43,633 nucleotides of DNA from Bacteroidota bacterium (GCA_012960515.1 DUBD01000024.1:1-43633); one strand, 5' to 3'. Numbered from the stretch's first letter, positions 24,922 through 32,979 are shown. A program made the numbers and translations. The notes: generated from the sequence alone by a model not told the origin.

Positions 24922-26658
24922 CTAGTCGCACGTCCCGCGCTGCGCGCCGTACAGGTTGCCGCTGCAGCTGTCGTTTGCGCACATGGAGTCCAGCCAGCAG
25001 GCCGTCCCATCCGGCATTCCCGTGCAGTAGTCGTAGCCCGCGTGGTTCACCGTGCTTCCGCTGGGGCAGCACAGCAAGGGGGCATTGTTGGCGTGGGACC
25101 GCCCGCAGGCACCGTTGGCGCAGTCGCTATCCGACTCGCATGACGCGTTGACCGCAGCTTTGGCGTCCTGCACGTAGCTGGTGTAGCTCTCGACGTAGGG
25201 AGCCTGAGACACCGAACTCCGGTCGGCCCGGTTGAACTCGTCCACGATCTGCTGGGCGCTTCCGACCTCTACGAAGTCCACGGCGAGATAATTCGGGATC
25301 GTCCCGCCCGAGGCGGGGCTGCAATAGTCCGTCCAGCGCTCCTTCAGCTTGGATTCTCGGTTGTCGATGGCCGCTGTGATGGTCGTCGGCGCGTTCCGGA
25401 AATGGTTCATCACGAACAGCCCGAAGGAATCGAGAGGCCGGTCGTCCCACCTCGTTCTGCACTCCATGTTGGTGCCTTCATCCCCGAGGCTCCAGTAGTT
25501 CTCTCGGGTGTACGCCTTGTTGAACACCATCCAGTCGTTGGGCCGGTAGTTCATGTCGGAGAAGATGACGACTCTCTTGTTGTTGTCGTTCATCCACTCC
25601 AGCGGCGGCCAGCCTCGGCTGGGCACGTTCCACGCGGTCCCTCCGGGGTTGTAGATGTACGGCAGGAGCTGTGTGCTGCGTCGCATCTCGTCGAACACGC
25701 CGTCTGTTCGTGCCCCGCTTTCGAGGAAGAGGGTGACGATGTTCTCCTCCCCTGGGTTGGCTCGTACCCAGGCGCCGATCTCGTTGAGCACCTCGTGCAG
25801 GCGCCGCCGCGGAAGGGCGTAGTTCATCCCGGGCAGCCCGGTGCAGCTCCCGTGACAGAGATAGACCCCGGGGTCGTAGCAGTCGGAGCCGAAGCTGGCC
25901 ACACAGGTGACTCCGTGACTCCCGTCGAAGTCGTGGACATCGAGCATGAGGCCGCGGACTCCGTCATTCAACTGCGTCGTGATTCCGTAGGACTGGGCGG
26001 CCATCGTCCAGCCTTCGGAGAGGTTGGCGTAGGCGTTGTGACTCGTGAGCCACGTGTACTGGTCGAACCGCTTGCTCCCCGTAGAAGCCGCCGGTATCAC
26101 GCGCTCGTAGTGGTCGTAGGGGTCGCCGGCGTAGTCCGTTTTTAGTCCCCCCGCGGCGTCGGCGGTCATGTCGCTGAGGTCGCACTTGTTCTCGTTCTTG
26201 TAGTAATCGAACGAGCGGCAGGTAAACCCGGTCTCGTCCTCACACGCGGCCTGGCACTGCTCCACGGTGACGCTCTCCAACTGGACGTTGTTGTTGCCGG
26301 GGAGAGCCGCGTTGGGCGTGTGCCGGAAGAAGACCCGTTCGTAGTGGTCGTAGGGGTCGCCGGCGTAGTCCGTTTTCAGCCCGCCTGCGGCGTCGGCGGT
26401 CGTGTCGCTGAGATCGCAGGTGTTCTCGTTCTTGCGGTAGTCGAAGGACCGGCAAACGAACTCGGTCTCGGCCGTGCACGCGGCCTGACACTGCTGGACG
26501 GAGACGCCGGAGAGCGTCTTCGTGTTGTGGCCTGAGAGGGCTGCGTTGGCCGTACGGTCGTAGTCCTGCGCCTGGACCGGAAGGGCGAGGAGGAGGCTGG
26601 CGCAGACGGCGAGCAGGAGGCCCGGGCGACTCCTGGAGGGGAGATAGAAGGGGAGCAT
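24922..26658 (-). CDS. Secreted protein: two PAN/apple domains plus PI-PLC-like phosphodiesterase domain and Cys-rich tail
   Basis: A 578-aa exported protein (signal peptide through about residue 30, LLLALPVQAQ). Two 78-residue PAN/apple-like modules follow (about 37-114 and 115-192), each with VxQCQAACxxETxFxCRSFDYxKNExxCDLSD; such modules bind proteins or carbohydrates. Residues about 195-500 resemble the PI-PLC X-domain/GDPD fold: WLTSHNAYANL (first catalytic-type His), GVRGLMLDVHDFDG and YLCHGSCTG (second His region), and ANPGEENIVTLFLES. The substrate could be a phosphoinositide, a GPI-like lipid or another phosphodiester; the sequence does not say. The last 75 residues are Cys-rich (SDCANGACGRSHANNAP..., MCANDSCSGNLYGAQRGTCD). 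The gene sits between two other secreted-protein genes with the same upstream element. Confidence 0.85.
   Translation of the reverse strand: MLPFYLPSRSRPGLLLAVCASLLLALPVQAQDYDRTANAALSGHNTKTLSGVSVQQCQAACTAETEFVCRSFDYRKNENTCDLSDTTADAAGGLKTDYAGDPYDHYERVFFRHTPNAALPGNNNVQLESVTVEQCQAACEDETGFTCRSFDYYKNENKCDLSDMTADAAGGLKTDYAGDPYDHYERVIPAASTGSKRFDQYTWLTSHNAYANLSEGWTMAAQSYGITTQLNDGVRGLMLDVHDFDGSHGVTCVASFGSDCYDPGVYLCHGSCTGLPGMNYALPRRRLHEVLNEIGAWVRANPGEENIVTLFLESGARTDGVFDEMRRSTQLLPYIYNPGGTAWNVPSRGWPPLEWMNDNNKRVVIFSDMNYRPNDWMVFNKAYTRENYWSLGDEGTNMECRTRWDDRPLDSFGLFVMNHFRNAPTTITAAIDNRESKLKERWTDYCSPASGGTIPNYLAVDFVEVGSAQQIVDEFNRADRSSVSQAPYVESYTSYVQDAKAAVNASCESDSDCANGACGRSHANNAPLLCCPSGSTVNHAGYDYCTGMPDGTACWLDSMCANDSCSGNLYGAQRGTCD
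26105..26520. repeat. Tandem 234-bp repeat encoding the two PAN modules
   Basis: DNA from about 26105 recurs 234 bp (78 codons) later from about 26339. The best stretch (TCGTAGTGGTCGTAGGGGTC and onward for about 40 nt) is nearly identical, and similarity continues for about 180 nt. The near-identity at silent positions points to recent duplication or gene conversion. Confidence 0.85.
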
Positions 26659-26701
26659 GAGAACGCGGGATCAGGAGGAGCAGGGGCGCTCCACTTCCCC
26701 C

Positions 26702-26732
26702 TATAGCCGAACGCGCCGCGTTCCTTATCACG
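26702..26732 (-). promoter_or_regulatory. Shared 31-bp promoter-like element, copy B
   Basis: On the minus strand TGATAA (26730-26725), 17-nt spacer, GCTATA (26707-26702) within GCGTTCGGCTATA (26714-26702). It differs from copy A at only two positions in 31 and lies 43 nt before the ATG at 26658. GGGAAGTGG follows downstream as in copy C. Confidence 0.7.
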
Positions 26733-26736
26733 CCGC

Positions 26737-26771
26737 GCTGGCGACGGCTCTCGGCGAGAGGTGCCGCCAGT
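26737..26771. repeat. Degenerate GCTGGCGA/CCGCCAGT inverted pair
   Basis: GCTGGCGA (26737-26744) and CCGCCAGT (26764-26771) flank CTCTCGGCGAGAG, itself a perfect small hairpin. It lies between copy B of the promoter-like element and the end of the gene at 26861. A diverged family member. Confidence 0.6.
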
Positions 26772-26860
26772 CCGGCGAGCGCTCCGGTACAGAGCCGGCC
26801 CCGCACCCACCACGATGCGAGGCCGACTCCGAGGAGGCCGGAGCCTCTGGCGAACCCTCC

Positions 26861-28423
26861 TTACCGGACAACGGTCACGCGCTCGGTCAGCCGGACGGTC
26901 TCGCCGAGGGCGCGGACGACGTACACCCCGGCGGGCAGCGCGCCCAGCCGGAGTTCCACCGGCGCGCCCGCGCTCACGAGCCCCTCGTGGAGCACGGCCA
27001 CCTCGCGGCCGGTCGCGTCGAAGACGGACACCGTTACCTCCTCGGTCTCCTCGACGGCGAGGCGGATGCGGGCGTCGCCGCGCGTGGGGTTGGGCGAAGC
27101 TGTGAGCGAGAGCGCCGCCCGTGCGTCGTCCTCGCTCGAGGTCGGGGACGCAAAGGTCGATTCGAACGAGATCATCCCTGTGGCCGGGCCGTTGCCGTTG
27201 TCGTAGCCCGCCACGCGGAGGTAGTAGCTGGTGTTCGGCTGCACGCGGAGATCGCGGATGAGCGAGGTCGTGCCGTCCCCTCCATCGTCATCGCACGCGA
27301 TCTCCGTGAGCCCGCCAGCCGCGGGCGCTTCGTAGAGCGAGACGACGGTGTCGAAGTCCGAGTTGGAGAAGTCCATCGTGAGCAAGAACTCGTCTGCCAC
27401 ACTGAACACCCACCAGACAGAGGCCCCCTGGTTGGCCTGGCACGAGGGCGTCGGCTCATCGGTCTCCAGCGTCGCGCCGACGTTGGTGCCGGTCGTAGTC
27501 GGCTCCTCAGGGAACGAGGGGGAGCCAATGCTGTCGTTGGGCGGGCCGTTGGTGGAGGGCGTGAACGAGAGGTCGTAGGAGATGGCGCCCGCTTCTGTGC
27601 CGAAGGAGCCGTCATAGCCCGCCACGCGGATGGCGTATGTCACGCCCCCCTGGACGGGCACGTCGGTCAGCACGGGCTTGCCGTCCTTGTCATCGCCGCA
27701 GGCGATCTCGTCGGTCTGGGTCGGAAGGTTGGGGAACGTGTTCAGGTAGACTGTGGCGATGGCGTCGAAGCCGGTGGCGGTGAAGTCCAAGCTGATGGTG
27801 CCGTCCGAGGGCGGAGTGTAGGCCCACCACACGGAAGCACCCTGATCGCTCTGGCACGTCGGCGCGGCCTCGCCGGTCTCCAGCGTTGCGTTGGAATTTG
27901 TGCCGGTGATGGTGCCGACCTCTACCCCCTGACCATTTTCGAAGTCATCGTTGAAGGGGGGAGGGCCGGGCGTGAAGGAGTAGTCGAACGAGATGTCGCC
28001 CGTATTGCCAGCGAAGCCGGACACCCGGACCACGTAGTGTCTCCCCCCTACGACCGGGACGTCCTCCAGAAGGGACCGAGTGCCGAAGCCGCCGTCGTCG
28101 TCGCACGCGATCTCGTCGTCGGCCGATGGGAGAACGGGGAACGTGTCGTCGTAGAGCGTGACGACAGTGTCGAAGCCGGACGCGGAGAGGTCGATCGTGA
28201 CCGTCCCATCGCTGGGGACATTGAAGGCCCACCAGACGGAGGCATCTTCATTGGTCTGGCACGACGGGACAGCCTCGCCGGGCTCCAGCGTCGCGCCGAT
28301 GTTGGTCCCGGTGACGGTGCCAACGTCTATCGCAGGTGCGTTCGCGAAGTCGTCGTTGGTGGGCTGCGCAGCAGCGCTGGAGGCTGCGAGGAGGACGAAA
28401 AGGGAGAGTAGCAGGTGTCGCAT
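26861..28423 (-). CDS. Secreted three-repeat (PPC-like) protein with T9SS type A sorting domain
   Basis: A 520-aa protein with a signal peptide (MRHLLLSLFVLLAASSAAAQ). Three tandem beta-sandwich repeats of about 125-140 residues follow, each opening NDDFxN or NDSIGS and containing ATLExxExxPxCQxxxxASVWWxF/Y, a DFxxSGFDTVV-type strand, EIACDDDG and a YxxRVxGY end. This resembles pre-peptidase C-terminal (PPC) domains. The last 80 residues (LTASPNPTRGDARIRLAVEE ... TVSVFDATGREVAVLHEG ... LPAGVYVVRALG) are a Por/T9SS type A sorting domain, which directs export through the type IX system and attachment or release at the surface. No catalytic domain is seen. The gene shares the 31-bp upstream element and is divergent from the ECF sigma factor. 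Confidence 0.88.
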   Translation of the reverse strand: MRHLLLSLFVLLAASSAAAQPTNDDFANAPAIDVGTVTGTNIGATLEPGEAVPSCQTNEDASVWWAFNVPSDGTVTIDLSASGFDTVVTLYDDTFPVLPSADDEIACDDDGGFGTRSLLEDVPVVGGRHYVVRVSGFAGNTGDISFDYSFTPGPPPFNDDFENGQGVEVGTITGTNSNATLETGEAAPTCQSDQGASVWWAYTPPSDGTISLDFTATGFDAIATVYLNTFPNLPTQTDEIACGDDKDGKPVLTDVPVQGGVTYAIRVAGYDGSFGTEAGAISYDLSFTPSTNGPPNDSIGSPSFPEEPTTTGTNVGATLETDEPTPSCQANQGASVWWVFSVADEFLLTMDFSNSDFDTVVSLYEAPAAGGLTEIACDDDGGDGTTSLIRDLRVQPNTSYYLRVAGYDNGNGPATGMISFESTFASPTSSEDDARAALSLTASPNPTRGDARIRLAVEETEEVTVSVFDATGREVAVLHEGLVSAGAPVELRLGALPAGVYVVRALGETVRLTERVTVVR

Positions 28424-28460
28424 GGAGGAGGGGGAGTAGGAGGGTGAGCCACTTCCCCCT

Positions 28461-28491
28461 TGTAGCCAAACGCCCGCCTCGCTTTATCATG
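28461..28491 (-). promoter_or_regulatory. Shared 31-bp promoter-like element, copy C, abutting the sigma factor start codon
   Basis: On the minus strand TGATAA (28489-28484), 17-nt spacer, GCTACA (28466-28461) within GCGTTTGGCTACA (28473-28461), 37 nt before the ATG at 28423. The left edge overlaps the ATG of the divergent ECF sigma gene (28489-28491), so sigma or RNA polymerase binding here could also affect the sigma gene. Confidence 0.7.
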
Positions 28492-29112
28492 CCAGACGCA
28501 GAATTAACCACAGCCTCCGGCCATCCTGTGGTCCACCCCGCGCCTGCCTCGCCGTCAGACGGTTCGCCTGGCCTCGTCACCCGCCTCCTCCACGACGCCG
28601 AGTCCGGGCGCGAGGGCGCACTGGACGAGGTGTTCCCCGTCGTCTACGACGAACTCCAGCGGCTGGCGCGGATGGTGCGGCGAGACCGCTCGGGACAAGT
28701 CTGCACGACCGCTCTCGTTCACGAGGCGTACCTCCGGCTCGCCCAGTCCGAACACCTCTCGTGGAGCGGGCGCCGCCACTTCTTCCGGCTGGCGGCTCGC
28801 GCCATGCGGCAGGTGCTCGTGCGCGACGCCGAGCGCCGCCAGTCGCTCAAGCGCGGGGGCGGCGTGGCGCCGATGACGCTCAACGAGGAGATCCAAGCGA
28901 GCCCCACGTCGGATGCCCAACTCCTCGACCTCCACGACGCCCTGGACCGCCTCTGCGCCCTGGACGAGCGCCAAGCGTCCGTGGTCGAGGTCCGCTTTTT
29001 CGCGGGCCTCTCCATCGAGGAGACCGCTGACGTGCTGGGCGTCTCCGCGCCGACCGTTAGCCGGGACTGGAAGCTGGCGCGCATCTGGCTCGCGCGCGAA
29101 CTGGCCTCGTGA
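28489..29112 (+). CDS. ECF-type RNA polymerase sigma factor (Sigma70_ECF family, kinase-linked)
   Basis: The 207-aa sigma factor has region 2 at about residues 28-105 (VTRLLHDAESGREGALDEVFPVVYDELQRLARMVRR) and region 4 at about 145-200 (LDERQASVVEVRFFAGLSIEETADVLGVSAPTVSRDWKLARIWL with the helix-turn-helix). Where most ECF sigmas have an acidic DAED-LVQE stretch in region 2.2, this one reads CTTALVHEAYLRL, with Thr73 and Thr74 in place of the acids. In the ECF43 type, a phospho-Thr in this region restores RNA polymerase binding (known from EcfP/PknT of Vibrio parahaemolyticus). The stop overlaps the kinase GTG (GTGA), so the two are coupled. The ATG at 28489 is preferred over earlier in-frame starts, which would run through the divergent promoter. 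Likely targets are the three adjacent secreted genes (inferred). Confidence 0.9.
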   Translation: MPDAELTTASGHPVVHPAPASPSDGSPGLVTRLLHDAESGREGALDEVFPVVYDELQRLARMVRRDRSGQVCTTALVHEAYLRLAQSEHLSWSGRRHFFRLAARAMRQVLVRDAERRQSLKRGGGVAPMTLNEEIQASPTSDAQLLDLHDALDRLCALDERQASVVEVRFFAGLSIEETADVLGVSAPTVSRDWKLARIWLARELAS

Positions 29113-31421
29113 GCACGCCGGACCGCTGGGCGACGCTCCAGACGCTTCTACTGGAGGCTCTCGATCTGGAGCCCGACGCGCGCCGCGCGTTCCTCGCCGA
29201 GCAGGACCCCGACTTCGCCGACGAACTGGCGGAGCTCCTCGCCGCCGCCGACGCCGTGCCAGAGTTCTTGGACACGCCCGCGCCGTGGGCGCTGGGCGGC
29301 GACGCTGACCACGACCTCGCCGGAGTCCAGGTAGGACCGTACCGGCTGGTCCGCGAGTTGGGCCGGGGCGGGCAGGGGCGCGTCTTCCTCGCCCGCCGCG
29401 AGGACATCGGCACGGAGGTGGCGCTCAAGCTCGTGCGCAGCGGCCTCGCGGCGCCGGAGCTGGTGCCGCGCTTCCTCGCCGAGCGCCGCGCCCTCGGCCG
29501 GTTGGAGCACCCGCACATCGCTCGGCTGCTGGATGCGGGCACCGCCGAAACGGGGCCCGCCGGGGAGCAGGCGCCGTTTTTCGTGATGGAGGCCGTGGAC
29601 GGCGTGCCCCTCACAGACTACGTCCGCACGCATAGGCTCCCCCTCGACGAACGCCTCCGGCTGTTTCTCCAGGTGTGCGACGCCGTCGCCTACGCGCATC
29701 GCCAGCTCGTCGTCCACCGGGACCTCAAGCCCACCAACATCCTCGTCTCGGACGACGGCGGCGAGGCGCGGGTCAAGCTCCTCGACTTCGGTATCGCGAA
29801 GCTCCTGGATGACGGCGCGGACGGTGAGACGCTCACGCGCACCGGCCTCCGCCTGATGACGCCCGAGTATGCGGCCCCGGAGCAGGTGCTCGGCCAGCCC
29901 ATCGCCGTCGCGGCGGACGTGTACGCGCTGGGCGTTCTGCTCTACGAGGTGCTAACCGGCGAGCGTCCGTACGACGTGTCGGGAGGCCTGCGCGACGTGG
30001 TGCGGGCCGTCTGCGATGAGATGCCCGCCCCACCGTCCTCGCGAGGTGACCGCGCACTCCGCGGCGACCTCGACACGATCGTGCTCCGGGCGCTCGCCAA
30101 GGCTCCCGAAGACCGCTACGCCACCGCCGAGGCCCTCGCGAGCGACCTCCGGCGGTACCAGTCGGGCTTGCCCGTGCAGGCGCGGCGCCAGACGCTGGGC
30201 TACCAGGCCGCGCGGTTCCTGCGCCGCCACGCGCTGGCTACGGTCGCGGCCATGCTCGGCGTGCTCCTGCTCATGGGATTTGGCGTTCGAGAGCGGTCGC
30301 TCCGGGTGGAGGCCGAGCGCGCGCGCGTCGAAGCACAGGCCACCGCCGATCTCCTGACGACCATGTTCGACGGGTTCACGGACGCCCAGAGCTCGGAGGA
30401 GCGCGTGGACACGATGCGGACGACGGCGCTTCTGGACCGGGCTGCCGCCCACCTCGCCGCGAGCCCGCACGAGGAGCCCACGCTCCACGCCACGCTGACG
30501 TTTCACCTTGGACGGATCTACGCAGGCCTCGACCTGTTAGACCGCGCGGCCCGCCAGTACGCCGCCGCCGCCGAGGCCACGCCGCACTCTGAGCCTGCCC
30601 TCCGGGCGGACGTGTGGTACCACGTCGCCATCAATGCGAGGGCACAAGGTGGATGTGAAGAGGCGCTGGAGGCCTTCAGAGAGGTGGTTCGATTGCAACG
30701 AGAGCAGGTGCGGAGCGCACGCGGTCTCGCCGCGGCGCTTGAGGGGCGGAGCGGGGCGTTGGCCTGCCTCGACCGGTACGACGAAGCCATCGCCGACAGC
30801 CGCGAGGCCCAGCAGCTCCAGGCCGCATTCGGCGAACCCGACGGATACGTCCTCCACAACTTCGCCGACGTGCTCAGAAGGGCCGGGCGGTCCGGTGAAG
30901 CCGTGGAGACCATGCGCCAGTCTCTCGCCATCGCCGAGGCCGATCACCCGGCGGGCCATCCGGTTCCCGTGGCTCGCCAGCTGTACCTGGCCCTCCTTCT
31001 CGAGGGGGGCGGGCGCGAGGCCGAGGCGGAGGCGCTCGTACGCCGTGCCTACTTCGCCTCCCGTGGCCGCAATGGCCCCCACCACGGACGGACGTTCGAC
31101 GCGCAGAGCAGGCTGATCCACTTGCTCCTGGATCCGGACCGTGCCGACTCCAGACGTCTGTCCGAGGCCGAGTCTCTCGCGATCGCCCTGAGCCAGAATG
31201 CGGCCGCCCTTCCCCCATCCGACGCCGCCCCCCGGGTACACGCCGCTCAGCGATTGGCCGAGGTCCACGCCAGAGTCGGCCGCCTGGGGGAGGCCAAGCG
31301 ATCCGCGCGTGAGGCCGTCCGTCTTGCGCAGGCCCTCCCCGCGTGGGAGTCCCACCTTCTCGAAGGAGCCAGCGCCACGCTCGCCGCCGTCTCCCAGGAA
31401 CGGTCGGCGGAACTCGACTGA
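29109..31421 (+). CDS. Membrane Ser/Thr protein kinase with TPR region, partner of the ECF sigma factor
   Basis: A 770-aa protein. Residues 1-75 are a helical lead-in (LEPDARRAFLAEQDPDFADEL). The kinase domain runs from about 78 to 350, with a glycine loop LGRGGQGRV, Lys107 in VALKLV, catalytic Asp205 in HRDLKPTN, Asp226 in DFGIAK, and TPEYAAPEQV. All catalytic residues are present. A membrane helix at about 374-393 separates the cytoplasmic kinase from a C-terminal helical TPR region (about 410-770), probably periplasmic, that could sense a signal. GTG start overlaps the sigma stop. The proposed role is to phosphorylate the sigma factor, which rests on the overlap and on the threonines in sigma region 2.2. 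Confidence 0.92.
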   Translation: MSTPDRWATLQTLLLEALDLEPDARRAFLAEQDPDFADELAELLAAADAVPEFLDTPAPWALGGDADHDLAGVQVGPYRLVRELGRGGQGRVFLARREDIGTEVALKLVRSGLAAPELVPRFLAERRALGRLEHPHIARLLDAGTAETGPAGEQAPFFVMEAVDGVPLTDYVRTHRLPLDERLRLFLQVCDAVAYAHRQLVVHRDLKPTNILVSDDGGEARVKLLDFGIAKLLDDGADGETLTRTGLRLMTPEYAAPEQVLGQPIAVAADVYALGVLLYEVLTGERPYDVSGGLRDVVRAVCDEMPAPPSSRGDRALRGDLDTIVLRALAKAPEDRYATAEALASDLRRYQSGLPVQARRQTLGYQAARFLRRHALATVAAMLGVLLLMGFGVRERSLRVEAERARVEAQATADLLTTMFDGFTDAQSSEERVDTMRTTALLDRAAAHLAASPHEEPTLHATLTFHLGRIYAGLDLLDRAARQYAAAAEATPHSEPALRADVWYHVAINARAQGGCEEALEAFREVVRLQREQVRSARGLAAALEGRSGALACLDRYDEAIADSREAQQLQAAFGEPDGYVLHNFADVLRRAGRSGEAVETMRQSLAIAEADHPAGHPVPVARQLYLALLLEGGGREAEAEALVRRAYFASRGRNGPHHGRTFDAQSRLIHLLLDPDRADSRRLSEAESLAIALSQNAAALPPSDAAPRVHAAQRLAEVHARVGRLGEAKRSAREAVRLAQALPAWESHLLEGASATLAAVSQERSAELD

Positions 31422-31439
31422 CCCGAGCGCCCCGCTGAA

Positions 31440-31472
31440 CTGGCGGTTCCTCTCGCCGGGCGCCACCGCCAG
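31440..31472. repeat. CTGGCGGT/ACCGCCAG inverted pair
   Basis: Arms 31440-31447 and 31465-31472 around CTCTCGCCGGG, beginning 19 nt after the kinase stop. Likely 3' end of the sigma-kinase transcript, before ahcY. Confidence 0.7.
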
Positions 31473-31571
31473 CGCGGCGAGACTCTCGGACGCTTGACGA
31501 ACGGCCTGCGTGGAGAGGCGTACCCTGTTCCTGCACGACCCCAACCACCTCGGCCCCACGGCCGCCCCGCC

Positions 31572-32867
31572 ATGGATCACAAGGAAGGACAGTACAAGGT
31601 CGCCAACCTCGCGCTCGCCGAGGACGGCCGCAAGCGGATCGAGTGGGCCGAGAGCCGGATGCCGGTCCTCATGCGCCTCCGAGAGGAGTACAGCCAGAGC
31701 CAGCCCTTCGCCGGCTACAAGATCACCGGCTGCCTCCACGTCACGAAGGAGACCGCCGTGCTCATCGAGACGCTGAAGGCGTGCGGCGCCGAGGTGGCGT
31801 GGAGCGGCTGCAACCCGCTCTCCACCAACGACTCCGTGGCCGCCGCCCTCGCGCTCGGCCCCAACGGCGACGGGGACGGCGTGGAGATCTACGCGTGGTA
31901 CGGCCAGGACACCGAGGACTTCTACTGGTGCATCGACCGGACGATCGACAAGACGCCGGACACCACCCTGGACGACGGCGCCGACCTCATCTTCCGCGTC
32001 CACTCCGCCTTCCCGGAGAAGACCAAGGACATCATCGGCGGCAGCGAGGAGACCACGACCGGCGTCCACCGCCTCCGCGCGATGGCGGACGACGGTAAGT
32101 TGGGCTACCCCGTCTACGCCGTCAACGACGCCGAGACGAAGTGGGACTTCGACAACGTCTACGGGACGGGTCAGTCCACGCTGGACGGCATCCTCCGCGC
32201 CTCGTCCGTGCTGATCGCGGGCAAGAACTTCGTCGTCGCCGGCTACGGCCACTGCGGCCGCGGCGTCGCGATGCGCGCGAAGGGCATGGGCGCCAACGTC
32301 ATCGTCACCGAGGTCAAGCCGACGGCCGCCCTCAAGGCCACGCTGGACGGCATGCGCGTGATGCCGATGGCGGAGGCCGCCAAGGTGGGCGACATCTTCG
32401 TGACCGCGACCGGCATGAAGGACGTCATCCGCGGCGACCACTTCGTCAACATGAAGGAGGGCGCCATCGTGTGCAACACGGGCCACTACGACGTGGAGCT
32501 CAACCTCGCCGAGCTGGCGGAGCTTTCCACGGACGCCCGCATGATCCGCGACGACAACCGCGAGTACACGCTGGAGAACGGCAAGAAGATCTACGTCCTC
32601 GCGGACGGCCGCCTCGTGAACCTCGCCGCCGCGGAGGGCCACCCCTCCGAGGTCATGGACATGAGCTTCGCGAACCAGCTCCAGGCCCACCTCGCGCTCA
32701 TCCGCGCGAAGGAGGCCGGCGAGACCCTGGAGAACACGGTCATGGACCTCCCCGAGGAGCTCGACCAGGAGATCGCCGGGATCAAGCTGGAGACGATGGG
32801 CCTCGCCATCGACTCGCTGACGGACGAGCAGGTGGTCTACGCCACCGACTACTCCGCCGGCACCTGA
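31572..32867 (+). CDS. ahcY: S-adenosylhomocysteine hydrolase
   Basis: The 431-aa NAD-dependent enzyme splits S-adenosylhomocysteine into homocysteine and adenosine, clearing the inhibitor made by methyltransferases. Visible features: HVTKETAVLIETLKACGAEVAWSGCNPLSTND, the GADLIFRVH segment, VYAVNDAETKWDFDNVYGTGQS, the NAD-binding GYGHCGRGVAMRAKGMGANVIVTE, and the GHYDVELNLAEL segment. The C terminus lacks the KPxxYRY end of mammalian enzymes, and the mid-domain is the short bacterial type. ATG at 31572 (MDHKEGQYKVANLALAEDGR) is chosen; the open frame upstream has no conserved sequence. A hairpin and then a long GC-rich terminator follow. No SAH riboswitch was recognised in the 150-nt leader. 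Confidence 0.96.
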   Translation: MDHKEGQYKVANLALAEDGRKRIEWAESRMPVLMRLREEYSQSQPFAGYKITGCLHVTKETAVLIETLKACGAEVAWSGCNPLSTNDSVAAALALGPNGDGDGVEIYAWYGQDTEDFYWCIDRTIDKTPDTTLDDGADLIFRVHSAFPEKTKDIIGGSEETTTGVHRLRAMADDGKLGYPVYAVNDAETKWDFDNVYGTGQSTLDGILRASSVLIAGKNFVVAGYGHCGRGVAMRAKGMGANVIVTEVKPTAALKATLDGMRVMPMAEAAKVGDIFVTATGMKDVIRGDHFVNMKEGAIVCNTGHYDVELNLAELAELSTDARMIRDDNREYTLENGKKIYVLADGRLVNLAAAEGHPSEVMDMSFANQLQAHLALIRAKEAGETLENTVMDLPEELDQEIAGIKLETMGLAIDSLTDEQVVYATDYSAGT

Positions 32868-32870
32868 CCC

Positions 32871-32905
32871 GCTGGCGGCCGCGCTCGCCGAGTGCCGCCG
32901 CCAGC
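32871..32905. repeat. GCTGGCGG/CCGCCAGC inverted pair
   Basis: Arms 32871-32878 and 32898-32905 with loop containing CGCTCGCCGAG, 3 nt after the ahcY stop. It is followed by a second hairpin at 32945, so ahcY has two stacked end structures. Confidence 0.72.
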
Positions 32906-32944
32906 CCGAACTGGGACGGCTACCGCCATAGCCGCCCAGAAAAG

Positions 32945-32979
32945 CGCGCCCGTTCCCCTTCTCAGGGAGCGGGCGCGCG
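32945..32979 (+). terminator. Rho-independent-like terminator after ahcY
   Basis: A 14-bp stem (GCGCGCCCGTTCCC/GGGAGCGGGCGCGC, one G-T pair) with a 7-nt loop, preceded by AAAA and followed by CCTGTTTATTCT. The strongest conventional terminator seen in the window. Confidence 0.75.

Noticed and set aside
26105-26520. Insertion element suggested by the 234-bp direct repeat
   Set aside because: The repeat is in frame, 78 codons long, and encodes a full PAN module twice, so it is a domain duplication.
31422-31571. SAH riboswitch before ahcY
   Set aside because: The leader contains a repeat hairpin from the upstream gene and no recognisable SAH aptamer core.
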